Translations under genes and position numbers: made by a program | Notes under the pieces: generated by a model | The model's input: only the letters and a program-made list of their open reading frames with translations | Database searches by the model: none | Told to the model about the DNA's origin: nothing | Origin: Fermentimonas sp. | Lineage (GTDB): Bacteria; Bacteroidota; Bacteroidia; Bacteroidales; Dysgonomonadaceae | Length of the DNA stretch: 55,103 nucleotides | Direction: 5' to 3' | Assembly: GCA_028709385.1 (NCBI GenBank) | Contig: JAQVXD010000015.1 | Coordinates: forward strand, 1 to 55,103 | Shown here: in pieces, positions 34,172 through 43,717 of the stretch | How the letters are laid out: every line of letters begins with the position of its first letter | Position numbering within the stretch: position 1 is the stretch's first letter

Positions 34172-34924
34172 TTATTCTATTTGTTTCAAATACTCCAATG
34201 CTCTGTTCATATCTTCCGGAGTATCTATTGAAATTGTCTCATAATTGGTAATTGCTACTTTTATACGAAAACCATTTTCAATCCATCTCAGCTGTTCCAA
34301 TGATTCAGCTTTCTCAAGCTCAGAAGGAGGAAGTCCAGTGATTTGTTTAAGTATTTCTGTACGATAGCCATATACTCCTATATGTTTATAAAACTGATGT
34401 TTACTTAACCATTCGTCGTGCCTGACATCTCTGATGTAAGGAATAACAGACCTACTAAAATATATAGCTTCATTATTCTTATTTATAACAACTTTAGGCG
34501 AAAGAGGATTAAATAATTTTTCGAAACTGTCAGTTGCATCAAACGGTTTTACTAATGTTGCTATTTCAACTTCCGGGTCTGTGAAACAATTTATTATAGA
34601 GTTTATTTGTGAGGGCAGAATAAATGGTTCATCACCCTGTATATTGAGTATAACATCGTAAGTTTTATCAATCTTTGTGATCGCTTCTCTGCAACGATCT
34701 GTTCCGCTTCGGTGTTCTTGGGAAGTCATTACGGCGTTACCCTGAAAACCCATTACAGTCTCAAATATTCGCATATCGTCAGTAGCAACATACAGATCGG
34801 GCAAAACTTTTTGCACCTGTTCATAAACTCTCCAGATCATGGGTTTACCACACATATCTGCTAAAGGCTTTCCCGGGAAACGTGTTGATGCAAAACGCGC
34901 CGGAATTATTGCAGCAATTCTCAT
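34172..34924 (-). CDS. kdsB: 3-deoxy-manno-octulosonate cytidylyltransferase
   Basis: I set the start at the ATG at 34924 (MRIAAIIPARFASTRFPGKP), four codons inside the longest frame, because the family begins there; length 250. It activates Kdo with CTP to CMP-Kdo for lipopolysaccharide core synthesis. The nucleotide-binding IPARFASTRFPGKPL, the NIQGDEPF metal-site motif near residue 95, and the C-terminal IDTPEDMNRAL are clear. It lies 41 bases downstream of the NfeD-like gene on the same strand, and its presence shows an outer-membrane LPS producer. Confidence 0.96.
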   Translation of the reverse strand: MRIAAIIPARFASTRFPGKPLADMCGKPMIWRVYEQVQKVLPDLYVATDDMRIFETVMGFQGNAVMTSQEHRSGTDRCREAITKIDKTYDVILNIQGDEPFILPSQINSIINCFTDPEVEIATLVKPFDATDSFEKLFNPLSPKVVINKNNEAIYFSRSVIPYIRDVRHDEWLSKHQFYKHIGVYGYRTEILKQITGLPPSELEKAESLEQLRWIENGFRIKVAITNYETISIDTPEDMNRALEYLKQIE

Positions 34925-34965
34925 TTTATTAACCACTCTGTTTTATTTAATATGATGTTTGTAGC

Positions 34966-36348
34966 CTACTTTCTGACTACATAAAGTTGGAAATTTTCAT
35001 ATCGTTTTATAACCACTTCTTCTCCTTTTTCAATCATTCCACGCAAAGAAATGGCATCATAATACTGGCCATCAACATTTACTTTCCCTGAAGGACGAAG
35101 AACAGTTGCTGCAAACCCGGTTTTCCCGATTATTGATTCAGGTTCTAACGGTACTGAGACATAACCCTCCTGATCTGCATGAAGTGCAACATTCATAAAT
35201 ATACCCTTCTTACCAATTCTGCTCATTAGATAGATAATGAGGACTATACCCATGCCCATACCTCCCAGAACAGTCATAAATGCTTTGAATACTTCTTTTG
35301 CAGGTAACCCTTCAAAATTAAAATTTATGTTCCCTACAAGCGCAAGGATCAAAGAGGAAAGTATAAACAAAATCCCGAGAATTCCGGTGACACCAAATCC
35401 TGGTACTACAAAAATCTCGAAGACTATAAAAATTAATCCAACAACAAAAAGCAGAACTTCCCAATTCTGGGCATAACCGGTAAGATATAAAGGTGTAAAG
35501 TAAAGTATTGCAGCAGTTAATGCAGCTGCAGAAGGAAAACCAACGCCTGGAGATTGTAACTCGAAGTAAATCCCTCCGATAATAAACATTATTAAAAATG
35601 CCTGCAGGACTCCGTTTGTAAGAAATCCTTTTATTTTGTCATAGAATGTCGGATTATATGTTTCCAAATTGTAATCTGAATACCCTAATTCTGCCACAAT
35701 TACTTCGTGAACACTTTCCGCTATACCTTCACAATAACCGAGTTCGATAGCCTGACTTGCAGTTAAAGTCAGTATCTGCGTAGAATCAGCATATCCGGGA
35801 ATAACAATTTTTTCATCTACCATAGCCTCGGCAACTAAAGGATCTCGTCTCCATGTGCTTATTGAATCACCATTTTCTATAGTAGTATATTTGCCGTGAC
35901 TCTCAGCAGTGGCTCTCATAATACCCCTCATGTATGATTGATATTTATCAGGTGCCTCTGCCCCGGTTCCACCTTCTACAACTGTTGCAGCACCTATAGT
36001 AGCACTGCTTCTCATATAAATACTGTCGGAGGCTATTGCAATCAAAGCACCTGCTGATGCTGCATTAACATCAATATAAACATAAACAGGAATCTGGGCA
36101 TTTAGTATTGCCGTTCGCATTGAATCGGCCTCCAAAACGCCCCCTCCGTAAGTATTCATATGCAGAAGAACAGCATCAGCATTACTCAGTTGTGCTTCAT
36201 GAAGTCCATTTTTTAAATATATCCATGTATTGCTGCCAATATTCTCCATTATGTTTATCCTGTAGATCAGCGGTTTGGAATCCTGTGCCCTAATATCAAA
36301 TGATATTAAAGATAGGAAGAGTAAAAAAGCGACTGATATTTTTTTCAT
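34966..36348 (-). CDS. NfeD-family membrane serine protease (ClpP-class)
   Basis: The start is placed at the ATG at 36348 (MKKISVAFLLFLSLISF), since the 32 residues upstream do not belong to the signal peptide; length 460. A periplasmic ClpP-like protease domain follows, with the catalytic-type Ser near residue 98 in NAASAGALIA and the SSATIGAATVVEGG segment that carries the family's Lys-region neighbours. Then come four to five membrane helices and a C-terminal NfeD OB-fold domain (GKTGFAATVLRPSGKVNVDG, residues 395-455). Archaeal homologues cleave stomatin; no stomatin gene is adjacent here. Confidence 0.88.
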   Translation of the reverse strand: MKKISVAFLLFLSLISFDIRAQDSKPLIYRINIMENIGSNTWIYLKNGLHEAQLSNADAVLLHMNTYGGGVLEADSMRTAILNAQIPVYVYIDVNAASAGALIAIASDSIYMRSSATIGAATVVEGGTGAEAPDKYQSYMRGIMRATAESHGKYTTIENGDSISTWRRDPLVAEAMVDEKIVIPGYADSTQILTLTASQAIELGYCEGIAESVHEVIVAELGYSDYNLETYNPTFYDKIKGFLTNGVLQAFLIMFIIGGIYFELQSPGVGFPSAAALTAAILYFTPLYLTGYAQNWEVLLFVVGLIFIVFEIFVVPGFGVTGILGILFILSSLILALVGNINFNFEGLPAKEVFKAFMTVLGGMGMGIVLIIYLMSRIGKKGIFMNVALHADQEGYVSVPLEPESIIGKTGFAATVLRPSGKVNVDGQYYDAISLRGMIEKGEEVVIKRYENFQLYVVRK

Positions 36349-36468
36349 AATTAACCGGATTGTATCAACAAAGATAATGGATTTTGTAAGTTTATGATTA
36401 TTATAACCGTTAAAGTGCACAGAAAGCCAATAAATATCTGTCACACAATAAAATTCATAATTATTACT

Positions 36469-36476
36469 TAAATTTG
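36469..36476 (+). promoter_or_regulatory. Predicted -7 element of the tricorn-like protease gene
   Basis: TAAATTTG fits TAnnTTTG, 20 bases before the start codon; the leader would be only about 14 bases. No clear -33 element. Confidence 0.35.
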
Positions 36477-36496
36477 AAGTTTAAAAAAACATTTTA

Positions 36497-39400
36497 ATGA
36501 AAAAGTTATTCTTTATTATCATTGCAAGCTTTATATATTTTCATGCCTCTGCAATAAATGACGCACGTATGATGCGTTTTCCGGACATTAACGGCGATCT
36601 TATAGCATTTGTGTATGCAGGTGACATCTGGACAGTTAACGCCGGTGGCGGCGAAGCAAAAAGGCTTACATCTCATCCCGGGATTGAATTATTTCCTAAA
36701 ATTTCACCAGATGGTAAATGGATTGCCTTTTCTGCTGAATATTCAGGAAACAGACAAATATGGGTTATGCCGTCTGACGGTGGTACTGCCCGCCAGCTTA
36801 CATTCTATAATTCAGTAGGAGTAATGCCTCCACGTGGGGGATTTGACAATGTAGTGCTTGATTGGACACCTGATAGTGAAAGGATACTTTTCAGAGCCAA
36901 CAGAACCTCATATGGTGACAGGAACGGTAGATACTATACCGTTAGTATTAGAGGCGGAATGGAAGAGTCGCTTCCGATTGTCAACGGAGGCTTTGCAACT
37001 ATATCTCCTGATGGTTCACAATTATGTTTTACACCTGTTGACCGCGAATTTCGCACATGGAAAAGATATAAAGGTGGACGTGCTACCGAATTATGGACCT
37101 ATGATTTGGAAAATAATTCCTCAAAACAGATTACAAATTGGGTAGGATCTGATCAATGGCCTACATGGCATGGTGATAATATTTTTTACGCATCAGATCA
37201 GGATACACGTCTGAATATCCACAGCTACAATGTAAAAACCGGTGAGAATAATCAAATTACCAGTCATAATGAGTTTGATGTAATGTGGCCTTCGGGAAGT
37301 AATGGAAAGTTGGTCTATGAAAATGGAGGTTATCTTTATGTACTTGATCTGAATAACGGAAAATCAAATAAGATTAATGTTTCTATCAATTATGATAATC
37401 CTAATTTACAGCCTTACTTTAAGAATGTAAAAGATTTTATTGGCAGCTACTCACTTTCTCCAACAGCCAAAAGAGCACTTTTTGAAGCAAGAGGTGATAT
37501 CTTTAGCATTCCGGCTGAAAATGGCGAAATAGTAAATCTAACAAACACACAGGGTATAAGGGAAATTTCTCCGGTTTGGTCTCCTGACGGAAAGCAAATT
37601 GCATTTTTCTCAGACGAAACAGGTGAATATGAATTATATCTTCTGGAAAACAGGGAAGGAGCAAAACCTCGTCAAATAACAAAAGGATCTTCAGCATGGA
37701 AAAATAGTGTTGAATGGTCACCTAAAAGCACTCATATTGTTTACAGTGACCGAACTATGAAACTTTGGCTGGTTGATATCTTATCAGGAAAGGAAATCGA
37801 AATTGATAAAGCATCAGGTGAAGAAATAAGAGATTATACATTTTCTCCTGACGGGGATTGGGTTGCATACAGCAAATCATCACCTAACTACCAATCAGCC
37901 TTGTGGTTGTATCAAATTTCTACAGGAAAAAATCATCAAATTACAGATGCTGTATTTTCTGACGGAAATCCGGTATTCAGTAATGACGGAAAATTTTTGT
38001 TCTTCCTGTCTAATCGTGATTTCAATTTGACCTTTAGCAGCTTTGAATTCGATTATCTTTATAATAACGCTACCCGGATTAATGCTATTCCTTTACTTAG
38101 TGACGGTACTAAACTTATTTCTTTCGTAAAAGATGAAGAGCCTTATGGTAATGAAAATTCTGCAGGTAGTACGTCTGGAGAAAATAAAAACGGAGCAAAC
38201 AGTGATATTAAAGTAAAGATAGATATTGAAGGTATCCAAAACCGTATAGAAGTACTTCCGATGACTTCAGGCAATTATCGTATTTTAGGAACTGTTGAGG
38301 AGGGATTACTTTTCTCTTCAGGTAATAAAATAATGAGATATAATATTAAAGAAGAGAAAGTTGAAGATATTTTAGAGGGAGCCGGATTTGCAACACTTTC
38401 AGCTGACGGAAAATCATTTATTTATCGCAGTAACGGTGATTATGCCATCGCAAAAAATCAACCTGGACAGAAAGCAGGTAATGGCAAACTTGATCTTGAA
38501 AAACTAATGATGAAGATTGATCCTGTAAAGGAGTGGAATCAGATATATGATGATGCATTCAGAATATTCAGGGACTATTTTTATGTGGACAATCTGCATG
38601 GAGTTGACTGGAAAGGTATTAAAGAGACTTATGCCGCTTTACTACCCTACGTTCCAAGCAGATTTGATCTGGATTATATTCTCAATGAAGTAGTCAGTGA
38701 AACCAATACCGGTCACTCATATGTAGACTGGGGTGATATAGCTAAAGTAGAACGTATTGATGGAGGTTTGTTAGGAGCGGATCTTGAAGCTGATCTTGCC
38801 ACAGGACGATACAGAATAAAGAAAATTTATCAAGGTGAAAACTGGAACGAAGATAGACGCTCACCTCTGACTGAAAGTGGAATTTTTATAAATGAAGGTG
38901 ATTATATTATAAGTATTAATGGTTTGGAATTAACTACTGAAGTTAATCCATATGAAATGTTGGAGAATCTTGGCGGTAGATATATAGAGCTTACTGTTAA
39001 TGATAAGCCTTCTGCATCAGATACTGATACATATACTATAAAAACAATTACCAGTGAACACCAATTAAGGTATCTGGATTGGGTAAATGAAAGGCGTAAC
39101 CTGGTTGAAAATCTTTCTGATGGAAGGATAGGATATATACATGTACCAAATACATCCTATGAGGGTAACATGGAATTGTTTAGAGGTATGCTGACCTATA
39201 ACGATAAAGATGCTTTAATAATTGATGACAGGTATAACGGAGGCGGATTTATTCCTGATAGAATGATTGATCTGCTTAATCGCAGGACACTCGTTTACTG
39301 GCATCGAAATAATATTGAATTGCCTATGAAGTCACCGGGAATTGCACACGATGGTCCAAAAGCCATGCTTATAAATGGTTATTCCTCTTCAGGAGGTGAT

Positions 39401-39751
39401 GCATTCCCTTATTTCTTCCGTAAAACAGGCGAAGGTAAATTAATAGGAACCCGAACCTGGGGAGGACTGGTAGGAATATCCGGAAATGCCCGTCTTGTTG
39501 ACGGAGGATACATTTCTGTGCCTATGTTTGGTGTTTACGATGAAACAGGTCAATGGATAATTGAAGGAGTTGGTGTATACCCTGATATAGAAGTGATTGA
39601 CCGTCCAGATCAATTAGCCAAAGGAAATGATCCTTCAGTTGAGAAAGCAGTGGAAGTTTTATTAGAAGAACTGAATAATTTACCCCCTAAGGAAATTAAA
39701 GCACCTACCCCACCCGACAGATCTAAATGGATAGAGATTGATATACGTTAA
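36497..39751 (+). CDS. Exported tricorn-like protease (S41 family)
   Basis: The 1084-residue protein has a signal peptide (1-19), two beta-propeller regions built from WD40-like/TolB-like repeats (about 25-330 and 340-640; e.g. ISPDGKWIAFSAEYSGNRQIW, WSPDGKQIAFFSDETG), a tricorn C1 helical domain, a PDZ domain (about 760-860) and the C2 catalytic domain. A His in NTGHSYVDWG near residue 740 and the nucleophile Ser in GYSSSGGDAFPYF near 963 match tricorn. Archaeal tricorn trims peptides in the cytoplasm; bacterial exported versions are presumed to degrade peptides in the periplasm. A sugar dehydrogenase gene follows after 75 bases. Confidence 0.92.
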   Translation: MKKLFFIIIASFIYFHASAINDARMMRFPDINGDLIAFVYAGDIWTVNAGGGEAKRLTSHPGIELFPKISPDGKWIAFSAEYSGNRQIWVMPSDGGTARQLTFYNSVGVMPPRGGFDNVVLDWTPDSERILFRANRTSYGDRNGRYYTVSIRGGMEESLPIVNGGFATISPDGSQLCFTPVDREFRTWKRYKGGRATELWTYDLENNSSKQITNWVGSDQWPTWHGDNIFYASDQDTRLNIHSYNVKTGENNQITSHNEFDVMWPSGSNGKLVYENGGYLYVLDLNNGKSNKINVSINYDNPNLQPYFKNVKDFIGSYSLSPTAKRALFEARGDIFSIPAENGEIVNLTNTQGIREISPVWSPDGKQIAFFSDETGEYELYLLENREGAKPRQITKGSSAWKNSVEWSPKSTHIVYSDRTMKLWLVDILSGKEIEIDKASGEEIRDYTFSPDGDWVAYSKSSPNYQSALWLYQISTGKNHQITDAVFSDGNPVFSNDGKFLFFLSNRDFNLTFSSFEFDYLYNNATRINAIPLLSDGTKLISFVKDEEPYGNENSAGSTSGENKNGANSDIKVKIDIEGIQNRIEVLPMTSGNYRILGTVEEGLLFSSGNKIMRYNIKEEKVEDILEGAGFATLSADGKSFIYRSNGDYAIAKNQPGQKAGNGKLDLEKLMMKIDPVKEWNQIYDDAFRIFRDYFYVDNLHGVDWKGIKETYAALLPYVPSRFDLDYILNEVVSETNTGHSYVDWGDIAKVERIDGGLLGADLEADLATGRYRIKKIYQGENWNEDRRSPLTESGIFINEGDYIISINGLELTTEVNPYEMLENLGGRYIELTVNDKPSASDTDTYTIKTITSEHQLRYLDWVNERRNLVENLSDGRIGYIHVPNTSYEGNMELFRGMLTYNDKDALIIDDRYNGGGFIPDRMIDLLNRRTLVYWHRNNIELPMKSPGIAHDGPKAMLINGYSSSGGDAFPYFFRKTGEGKLIGTRTWGGLVGISGNARLVDGGYISVPMFGVYDETGQWIIEGVGVYPDIEVIDRPDQLAKGNDPSVEKAVEVLLEELNNLPPKEIKAPTPPDRSKWIEIDIR

Positions 39752-39826
39752 ATATCAATTTGTTAAAACAATTATAATTAAACATTTGTTGTAATATTAA
39801 ATTCAAGATTAATAAACTAAAATTAT

Positions 39827-41065
39827 ATGAAGCAATTAATTATTACAGCACTTTTTTCATTATCATTTCTCTTTTTATCAGCAGCTTGCGATGAAGGAAA
39901 AACAAAAAATGAGCAAGGAAATCCGGTAAATAATCTACCACCGGTAGAGACACAGAACCCAAACACAAATTACAAACCGGCATTTGAAGGTCAGACAAGA
40001 ATTGGCGGAGTCAAAACTAATACACCTTATGAAGCAAAGGTTATTGCCTATGAACTTGACAGTCCATGGGCTGTTACAGCACTCCCGGACGGTCGTTTGG
40101 CTATAACAGAAAAAGGCGGTACTATGCGAATAGCAACTACTGATGGCACAGTTAGTGGTAAAATCGGGGGATTCCCTGAAGTAGATGACAGAAATCAGGG
40201 AGGCTTACTCGATGTGGCTCCGGCACCCGATTTCACAACAAGCAGAACACTCTATTTTACATATGCTGAAAAGACACCTCAGGGATCACTTACGGCTGTA
40301 GGTAAAGGGAAATTATCGAATGACGAAACTACAATTGAGAATTTTCAAATAATTTACCGTGCTATCCCCTATTTTGATAATAGTATGCATTTCGGAAGTC
40401 GTATTGTATTTGATAAAGATGGTAATATTTTTATCACAACAGGAGAAAGATCCAGTTTGGAAACTCGTTATAATGCTCAAAAGCTTGAAACTGCTCATGG
40501 AAAAGTAATACACATTACCCCTGATGGAAATGCTGTTGAGGGAAATCCATTTATCAATACAGAAGGAGTACTTCCCGAAATTTACAGTTATGGCCACCGT
40601 AACCCGCAGGGATTGGATATTCATCCGGTAACCGGAGACCTTTGGCTCAGTGAAATGGGCCCGCGAGGAGGAGATGAACTTAATATTATTGAACCGGGAA
40701 AAGATTACGGGTGGCCAACTATTACTTATGGTATAGAATATAACGGAAATACAATAGGTGATGGCATCACTCAAAAAGAAGGAATGGAACAACCTGTTTA
40801 TTACTGGGATCCTGTGCTTTCTCCAAGTGGTATGGCATTTTATAATTCAACTGTTGTACCTGAATGGGAAAATAATCTTTTCATTGGTGGTTTAAGCAGC
40901 AGACATATTGCCCGAATGGTAATAGACAATAATAAGGTTGTAGGAGAGGAACGCCTACTTGCAGACGAAGGTGAACGATTTCGCGATGTTGGTACAGGAA
41001 ATGATGGTGCACTATACGCAGTTACTGACTCAGGCAAATTATATCGCATTGCAAAATCTAATTAA
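39827..41065 (+). CDS. Lipoprotein sugar dehydrogenase (PQQ-dependent GSDH/YliI-like)
   Basis: The 412-residue protein has a lipoprotein signal with Cys21 (LSAAC) followed by DEGK; acidic residues right after the Cys may direct it to the cell surface in Bacteroidetes. The rest is a six-bladed propeller of the glucose/sorbosone dehydrogenase family: SPWAVTALPDGRLAITEKGG, DNQGGLLDVAPAPDF, a GSRIVFDKDGNIFITTGER blade, GHRNPQGLDIHPVTGDLW with the catalytic-type His and Arg, and GDELNIIEPGKDYGWP. It should oxidise aldoses using pyrroloquinoline quinone; the host must obtain PQQ, since no pqq gene is visible here. Confidence 0.9.
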   Translation: MKQLIITALFSLSFLFLSAACDEGKTKNEQGNPVNNLPPVETQNPNTNYKPAFEGQTRIGGVKTNTPYEAKVIAYELDSPWAVTALPDGRLAITEKGGTMRIATTDGTVSGKIGGFPEVDDRNQGGLLDVAPAPDFTTSRTLYFTYAEKTPQGSLTAVGKGKLSNDETTIENFQIIYRAIPYFDNSMHFGSRIVFDKDGNIFITTGERSSLETRYNAQKLETAHGKVIHITPDGNAVEGNPFINTEGVLPEIYSYGHRNPQGLDIHPVTGDLWLSEMGPRGGDELNIIEPGKDYGWPTITYGIEYNGNTIGDGITQKEGMEQPVYYWDPVLSPSGMAFYNSTVVPEWENNLFIGGLSSRHIARMVIDNNKVVGEERLLADEGERFRDVGTGNDGALYAVTDSGKLYRIAKSN

Positions 41066-41109
41066 GTTCGAAATACTTTAATAATCTAAACGACTAATTG
41101 ATGTGTATC

Positions 41110-42102
41110 ATGGACAAACGACAATTTATCAAACAAAGTGTAGCCGGTGCAGTTGCTTTAGGTACTGCAGGTAAGATGAGCAATGTTTTTGCCGGAACAA
41201 GCGATGAGTTAAGTTCCAAAGTAAATACATCAATAAAACGCACGCTAGGTAAAACAGGATTCGAAGTATATCCTGTTGTTTACGGTGGAATAGTATCAAG
41301 CAGAGATGGTCAGGCAGCTTCAGATAACTATGTGGCATGGGCTATTGACAGAGGAATAAATTATTTTGATGTTGCACCATCATACGGTGATGCTGAAGAA
41401 AAGCTGGGAATCTCATTGAAACCCTACAGAAGAGACAACTATCTTGCATGCAAAACAACCATTCGTACACGTGTGGAGGCTCAAAAAGAGTTCGAGGAGT
41501 CACTACGTCTGTTGCAAACAGATTATTTTGATCTGTTTCAATTGCATAGTCTGACCACACCGGAAGATGTTGACAGAGCCTTTGCTGCAGACGGTGTGAT
41601 TGAAATGATAGAAAAAGAAAAACAACGTGGCAGAATTCGTAAAGCAGGATTTTCTGCACATTCACAAAAGCAGGCATTGCGTGCTATGTCGATGTATGAT
41701 TTTGATACCGTAATGTTTCCCATAAACTGGCAAATGGATATGCTTGCTAAATGGGGATCCGGCGTTGCAAACGATGCAAAACAACGTGGAATGGGTGTAA
41801 TAGCTTTAAAAGGACTGATTCATCGCAAATGGCTTAATGAAGAGGAAAGAGAGACTTACCCAAAATCATGGTGTAAACCTATTGATGTAGGTAATCCTGA
41901 AATGGGTATTGCAGCTCTGAAGTATACTTTCATGACTGGAGCTGATGTAATTGTTCCGCCCGGTGACTTCCGCAATTTCGCATTCTGTGTTGATCATATA
42001 GAAGAGATAATAAATGAACCTTTAACTAAGGAGGAGAAATCATTACTTGACAATGAGTTCCTTGCTGTTAAAGACTATCCTTTCTTTGATCCTCAGGCAT
42101 GA
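41110..42102 (+). CDS. Exported aldo/keto reductase
   Basis: I take the ATG at 41110 (MDKRQFIKQSVAGAVALGTAG); the one at 41098 adds four residues. The N-terminus resembles a Tat signal with Lys-Arg instead of twin Arg. The catalytic set is present: Asp and Tyr in FDVAPSYGDAEE, Lys in ACKTT and His in LFQLHS, followed by the long DAKQRGMGVIALK strand and a VPPGD nucleotide-site segment. AKRs reduce carbonyls with NADPH; exported ones are common in Bacteroidetes and their cofactor and substrate are unclear. It lies 44 bases after the sugar dehydrogenase, suggesting a joint role in oxidising or reducing sugars outside the cell. Confidence 0.88.
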   Translation: MDKRQFIKQSVAGAVALGTAGKMSNVFAGTSDELSSKVNTSIKRTLGKTGFEVYPVVYGGIVSSRDGQAASDNYVAWAIDRGINYFDVAPSYGDAEEKLGISLKPYRRDNYLACKTTIRTRVEAQKEFEESLRLLQTDYFDLFQLHSLTTPEDVDRAFAADGVIEMIEKEKQRGRIRKAGFSAHSQKQALRAMSMYDFDTVMFPINWQMDMLAKWGSGVANDAKQRGMGVIALKGLIHRKWLNEEERETYPKSWCKPIDVGNPEMGIAALKYTFMTGADVIVPPGDFRNFAFCVDHIEEIINEPLTKEEKSLLDNEFLAVKDYPFFDPQA

Positions 42103-42166
42103 ATTTAATAGCTTCTTAAGCTTAGGAAATTTAATAAATAATTTCATTAGATCAATCAAATGAAAA

Positions 42167-42207
42167 AAGTCCGGGTTTTTAAGATTAATCTCTTAAAATC
42201 CGGACTT
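42167..42207 (-). terminator. Intrinsic terminator (mainly for the minus-strand VOC genes)
   Basis: Outer stem AAGTCCGG (42167-42174) with CCGGACTT (42200-42207), extended by a TTTTAAGA/TCTTAAAA inner stem with one mismatch. On the minus strand six T follow the stem; on the plus strand only a weak T run, so it may also help end the aldo/keto reductase transcript. Confidence 0.75.
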
Positions 42208-42229
42208 CAAGTTTTGTAAAAATATAAAG

Positions 42230-42658
42230 TTATGCAGTATTACCAACCAGATTAAAGTTGATCATCCACCATGTTCCATATTTATCTCTGAAACTGCCAA
42301 AATAATCGCCCCAAAACATCTCCTCCATAGGCATTTCGATTTCACCGCCTGCAGAAAGCTCATTAAAAATCCTGTCAGCTTCTTCACGAGTATCGGGTGA
42401 GAAGCTAATATAATTATTATTGCCGTATTTGAATTGAGACTTCATGCTTGTAGGGACATCTGAGCCCATTAAAATATCATTACCAATTGGCAAGCTTACA
42501 TGCATCACCAAATTTCGATCTTCATCTGAAACTTCCATATCAGCAACATCTCCCATCTTGGAGAAATAGGAAAATTCACCGCCAAAAACAGTTTTATAAA
42601 AGTTGAAAGCCTCTTCGCAAGTGCCGTCAAAATTTAAATAAGGATTTAGTTTAGCCAT
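42230..42658 (-). CDS. VOC-family (PhnB/glyoxalase-like) protein
   Basis: I place the start at the ATG at 42658 (MAKLNPYLNFDGTCEEAFNFY) rather than 19 codons upstream; length 142. A single PhnB-like vicinal-oxygen-chelate domain: FDGTCEEAFNFYKTVFGGE, LMGSDVP, and a C-terminal WWMINFNL strand. PhnB-type proteins are often of unknown activity. The FWGDYFGSFRDKYGTWWMIN segment is highly typical of the subgroup. It follows the two-domain VOC gene by 84 bases on the same strand. Confidence 0.85.
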   Translation of the reverse strand: MAKLNPYLNFDGTCEEAFNFYKTVFGGEFSYFSKMGDVADMEVSDEDRNLVMHVSLPIGNDILMGSDVPTSMKSQFKYGNNNYISFSPDTREEADRIFNELSAGGEIEMPMEEMFWGDYFGSFRDKYGTWWMINFNLVGNTA

Positions 42659-42742
42659 AATTTTTAATAGTTTAAAAAAATGTAATGAATATAAGAATAT
42701 CATATCTATGAACATTATACTTAATTTAATAAAACTACCGGA

Positions 42743-43582
42743 TTAAGTTGCAGCATCACTAAGCTCATGGATATCAAGCTTCTTCATTGTCATCATGACC
42801 TCCATTACTTTTGGTGATTTAACAAGTAACTCCTTTAAAGTGGTTGGCGTAATCTGCCAGCTTACACCAAATTTGTCTTTTAACCATCCGCACATCCCCT
42901 CTTCTCCACCATTTGAAGTGAGGACATTCCAATAATTGTCAATATCTTGCTGTGTCTCGCATTCAATGACTAAAGACACACCTGCCGAAAAATTGAATTT
43001 GTGAGGATAAGAACTATCCATAATCATAAGTAGATAATTGAGTATTTTAAATTCGGCATGTTGTACATTTCCGGGCGTTTCACCCTCTTCCCCAGTGTAT
43101 TTTAGTACACCTCTTTTCTCAGAGTCAGGAAATACAGAGGTATAGTAATCAATTGCACCAAGAGCTTTACCATTATTTTCACCAACAAACATAAGAGTTG
43201 GTACAATTTTTTGAATAATATCCTTTTCTTCTGCAGTAATAATTTGCCATGAAACTCCATATCGGTCTTCAACCCAGGCATATTTGCTGCTGAAAGGATA
43301 TGAATCTAAAGGCATCAACACTTTTGCATCAACATTTAACTTTTGATATAAATCCTCTACTTTTATTTCTGAAGTAGTCAGATACATTAAAGATATTGAT
43401 GGATTTGGCTGAAACATTTCTCCTCCATTTAAGAGCATAATCCTCTGACCATCTATTTTCAATACTACAACCCAGTCGTTTACATCGCCGATCTCTGAAT
43501 TCCGGAAAACGGACAAGTAAAAATCTGCCATTTCTCTTGCGTTGTTGTTACACCATATGCAAGGATATATCATTTTATTCAT
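42743..43582 (-). CDS. Two-domain VOC-family (PhnB-like) protein
   Basis: The start is the ATG at 43582 (MNKMIYPCIWCNNNAREM); 279 residues. Two PhnB-like domains are fused: residues 1-125 (IYPCIWCNNNAREMADFYLSVF, ending WVEDRYGVSWQII) and 130-270 (TLMFVGENNGKALGAIDYYTSVFP, ending WLKDKFGVSWQITP). Such double-domain forms are usually filed with 3-demethylubiquinone methyltransferase-like proteins; no methyltransferase residues are visible. The function is unknown. Its neighbours suggest a stress or co-metabolite role but prove nothing. Confidence 0.85.
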   Translation of the reverse strand: MNKMIYPCIWCNNNAREMADFYLSVFRNSEIGDVNDWVVVLKIDGQRIMLLNGGEMFQPNPSISLMYLTTSEIKVEDLYQKLNVDAKVLMPLDSYPFSSKYAWVEDRYGVSWQIITAEEKDIIQKIVPTLMFVGENNGKALGAIDYYTSVFPDSEKRGVLKYTGEEGETPGNVQHAEFKILNYLLMIMDSSYPHKFNFSAGVSLVIECETQQDIDNYWNVLTSNGGEEGMCGWLKDKFGVSWQITPTTLKELLVKSPKVMEVMMTMKKLDIHELSDAAT

Positions 43583-43717
43583 AATAAAACATGGTTTATT
43601 TAATTTATGAAACAATTAATACCCTACAAAGTTAAAGCAGATGGTAAATAAAACACTTGACTTATGACAAGAAAACACAATAGGTTAAGAAGTTGCCTTA
43701 TGACAAGTTCTATGCTG

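Noticed and set aside
40313-40792. 159-residue frame on the minus strand inside the sugar dehydrogenase gene
   Set aside because: It lies opposite a well-conserved propeller, has no recognisable domain and no start context, so it is a shadow frame.
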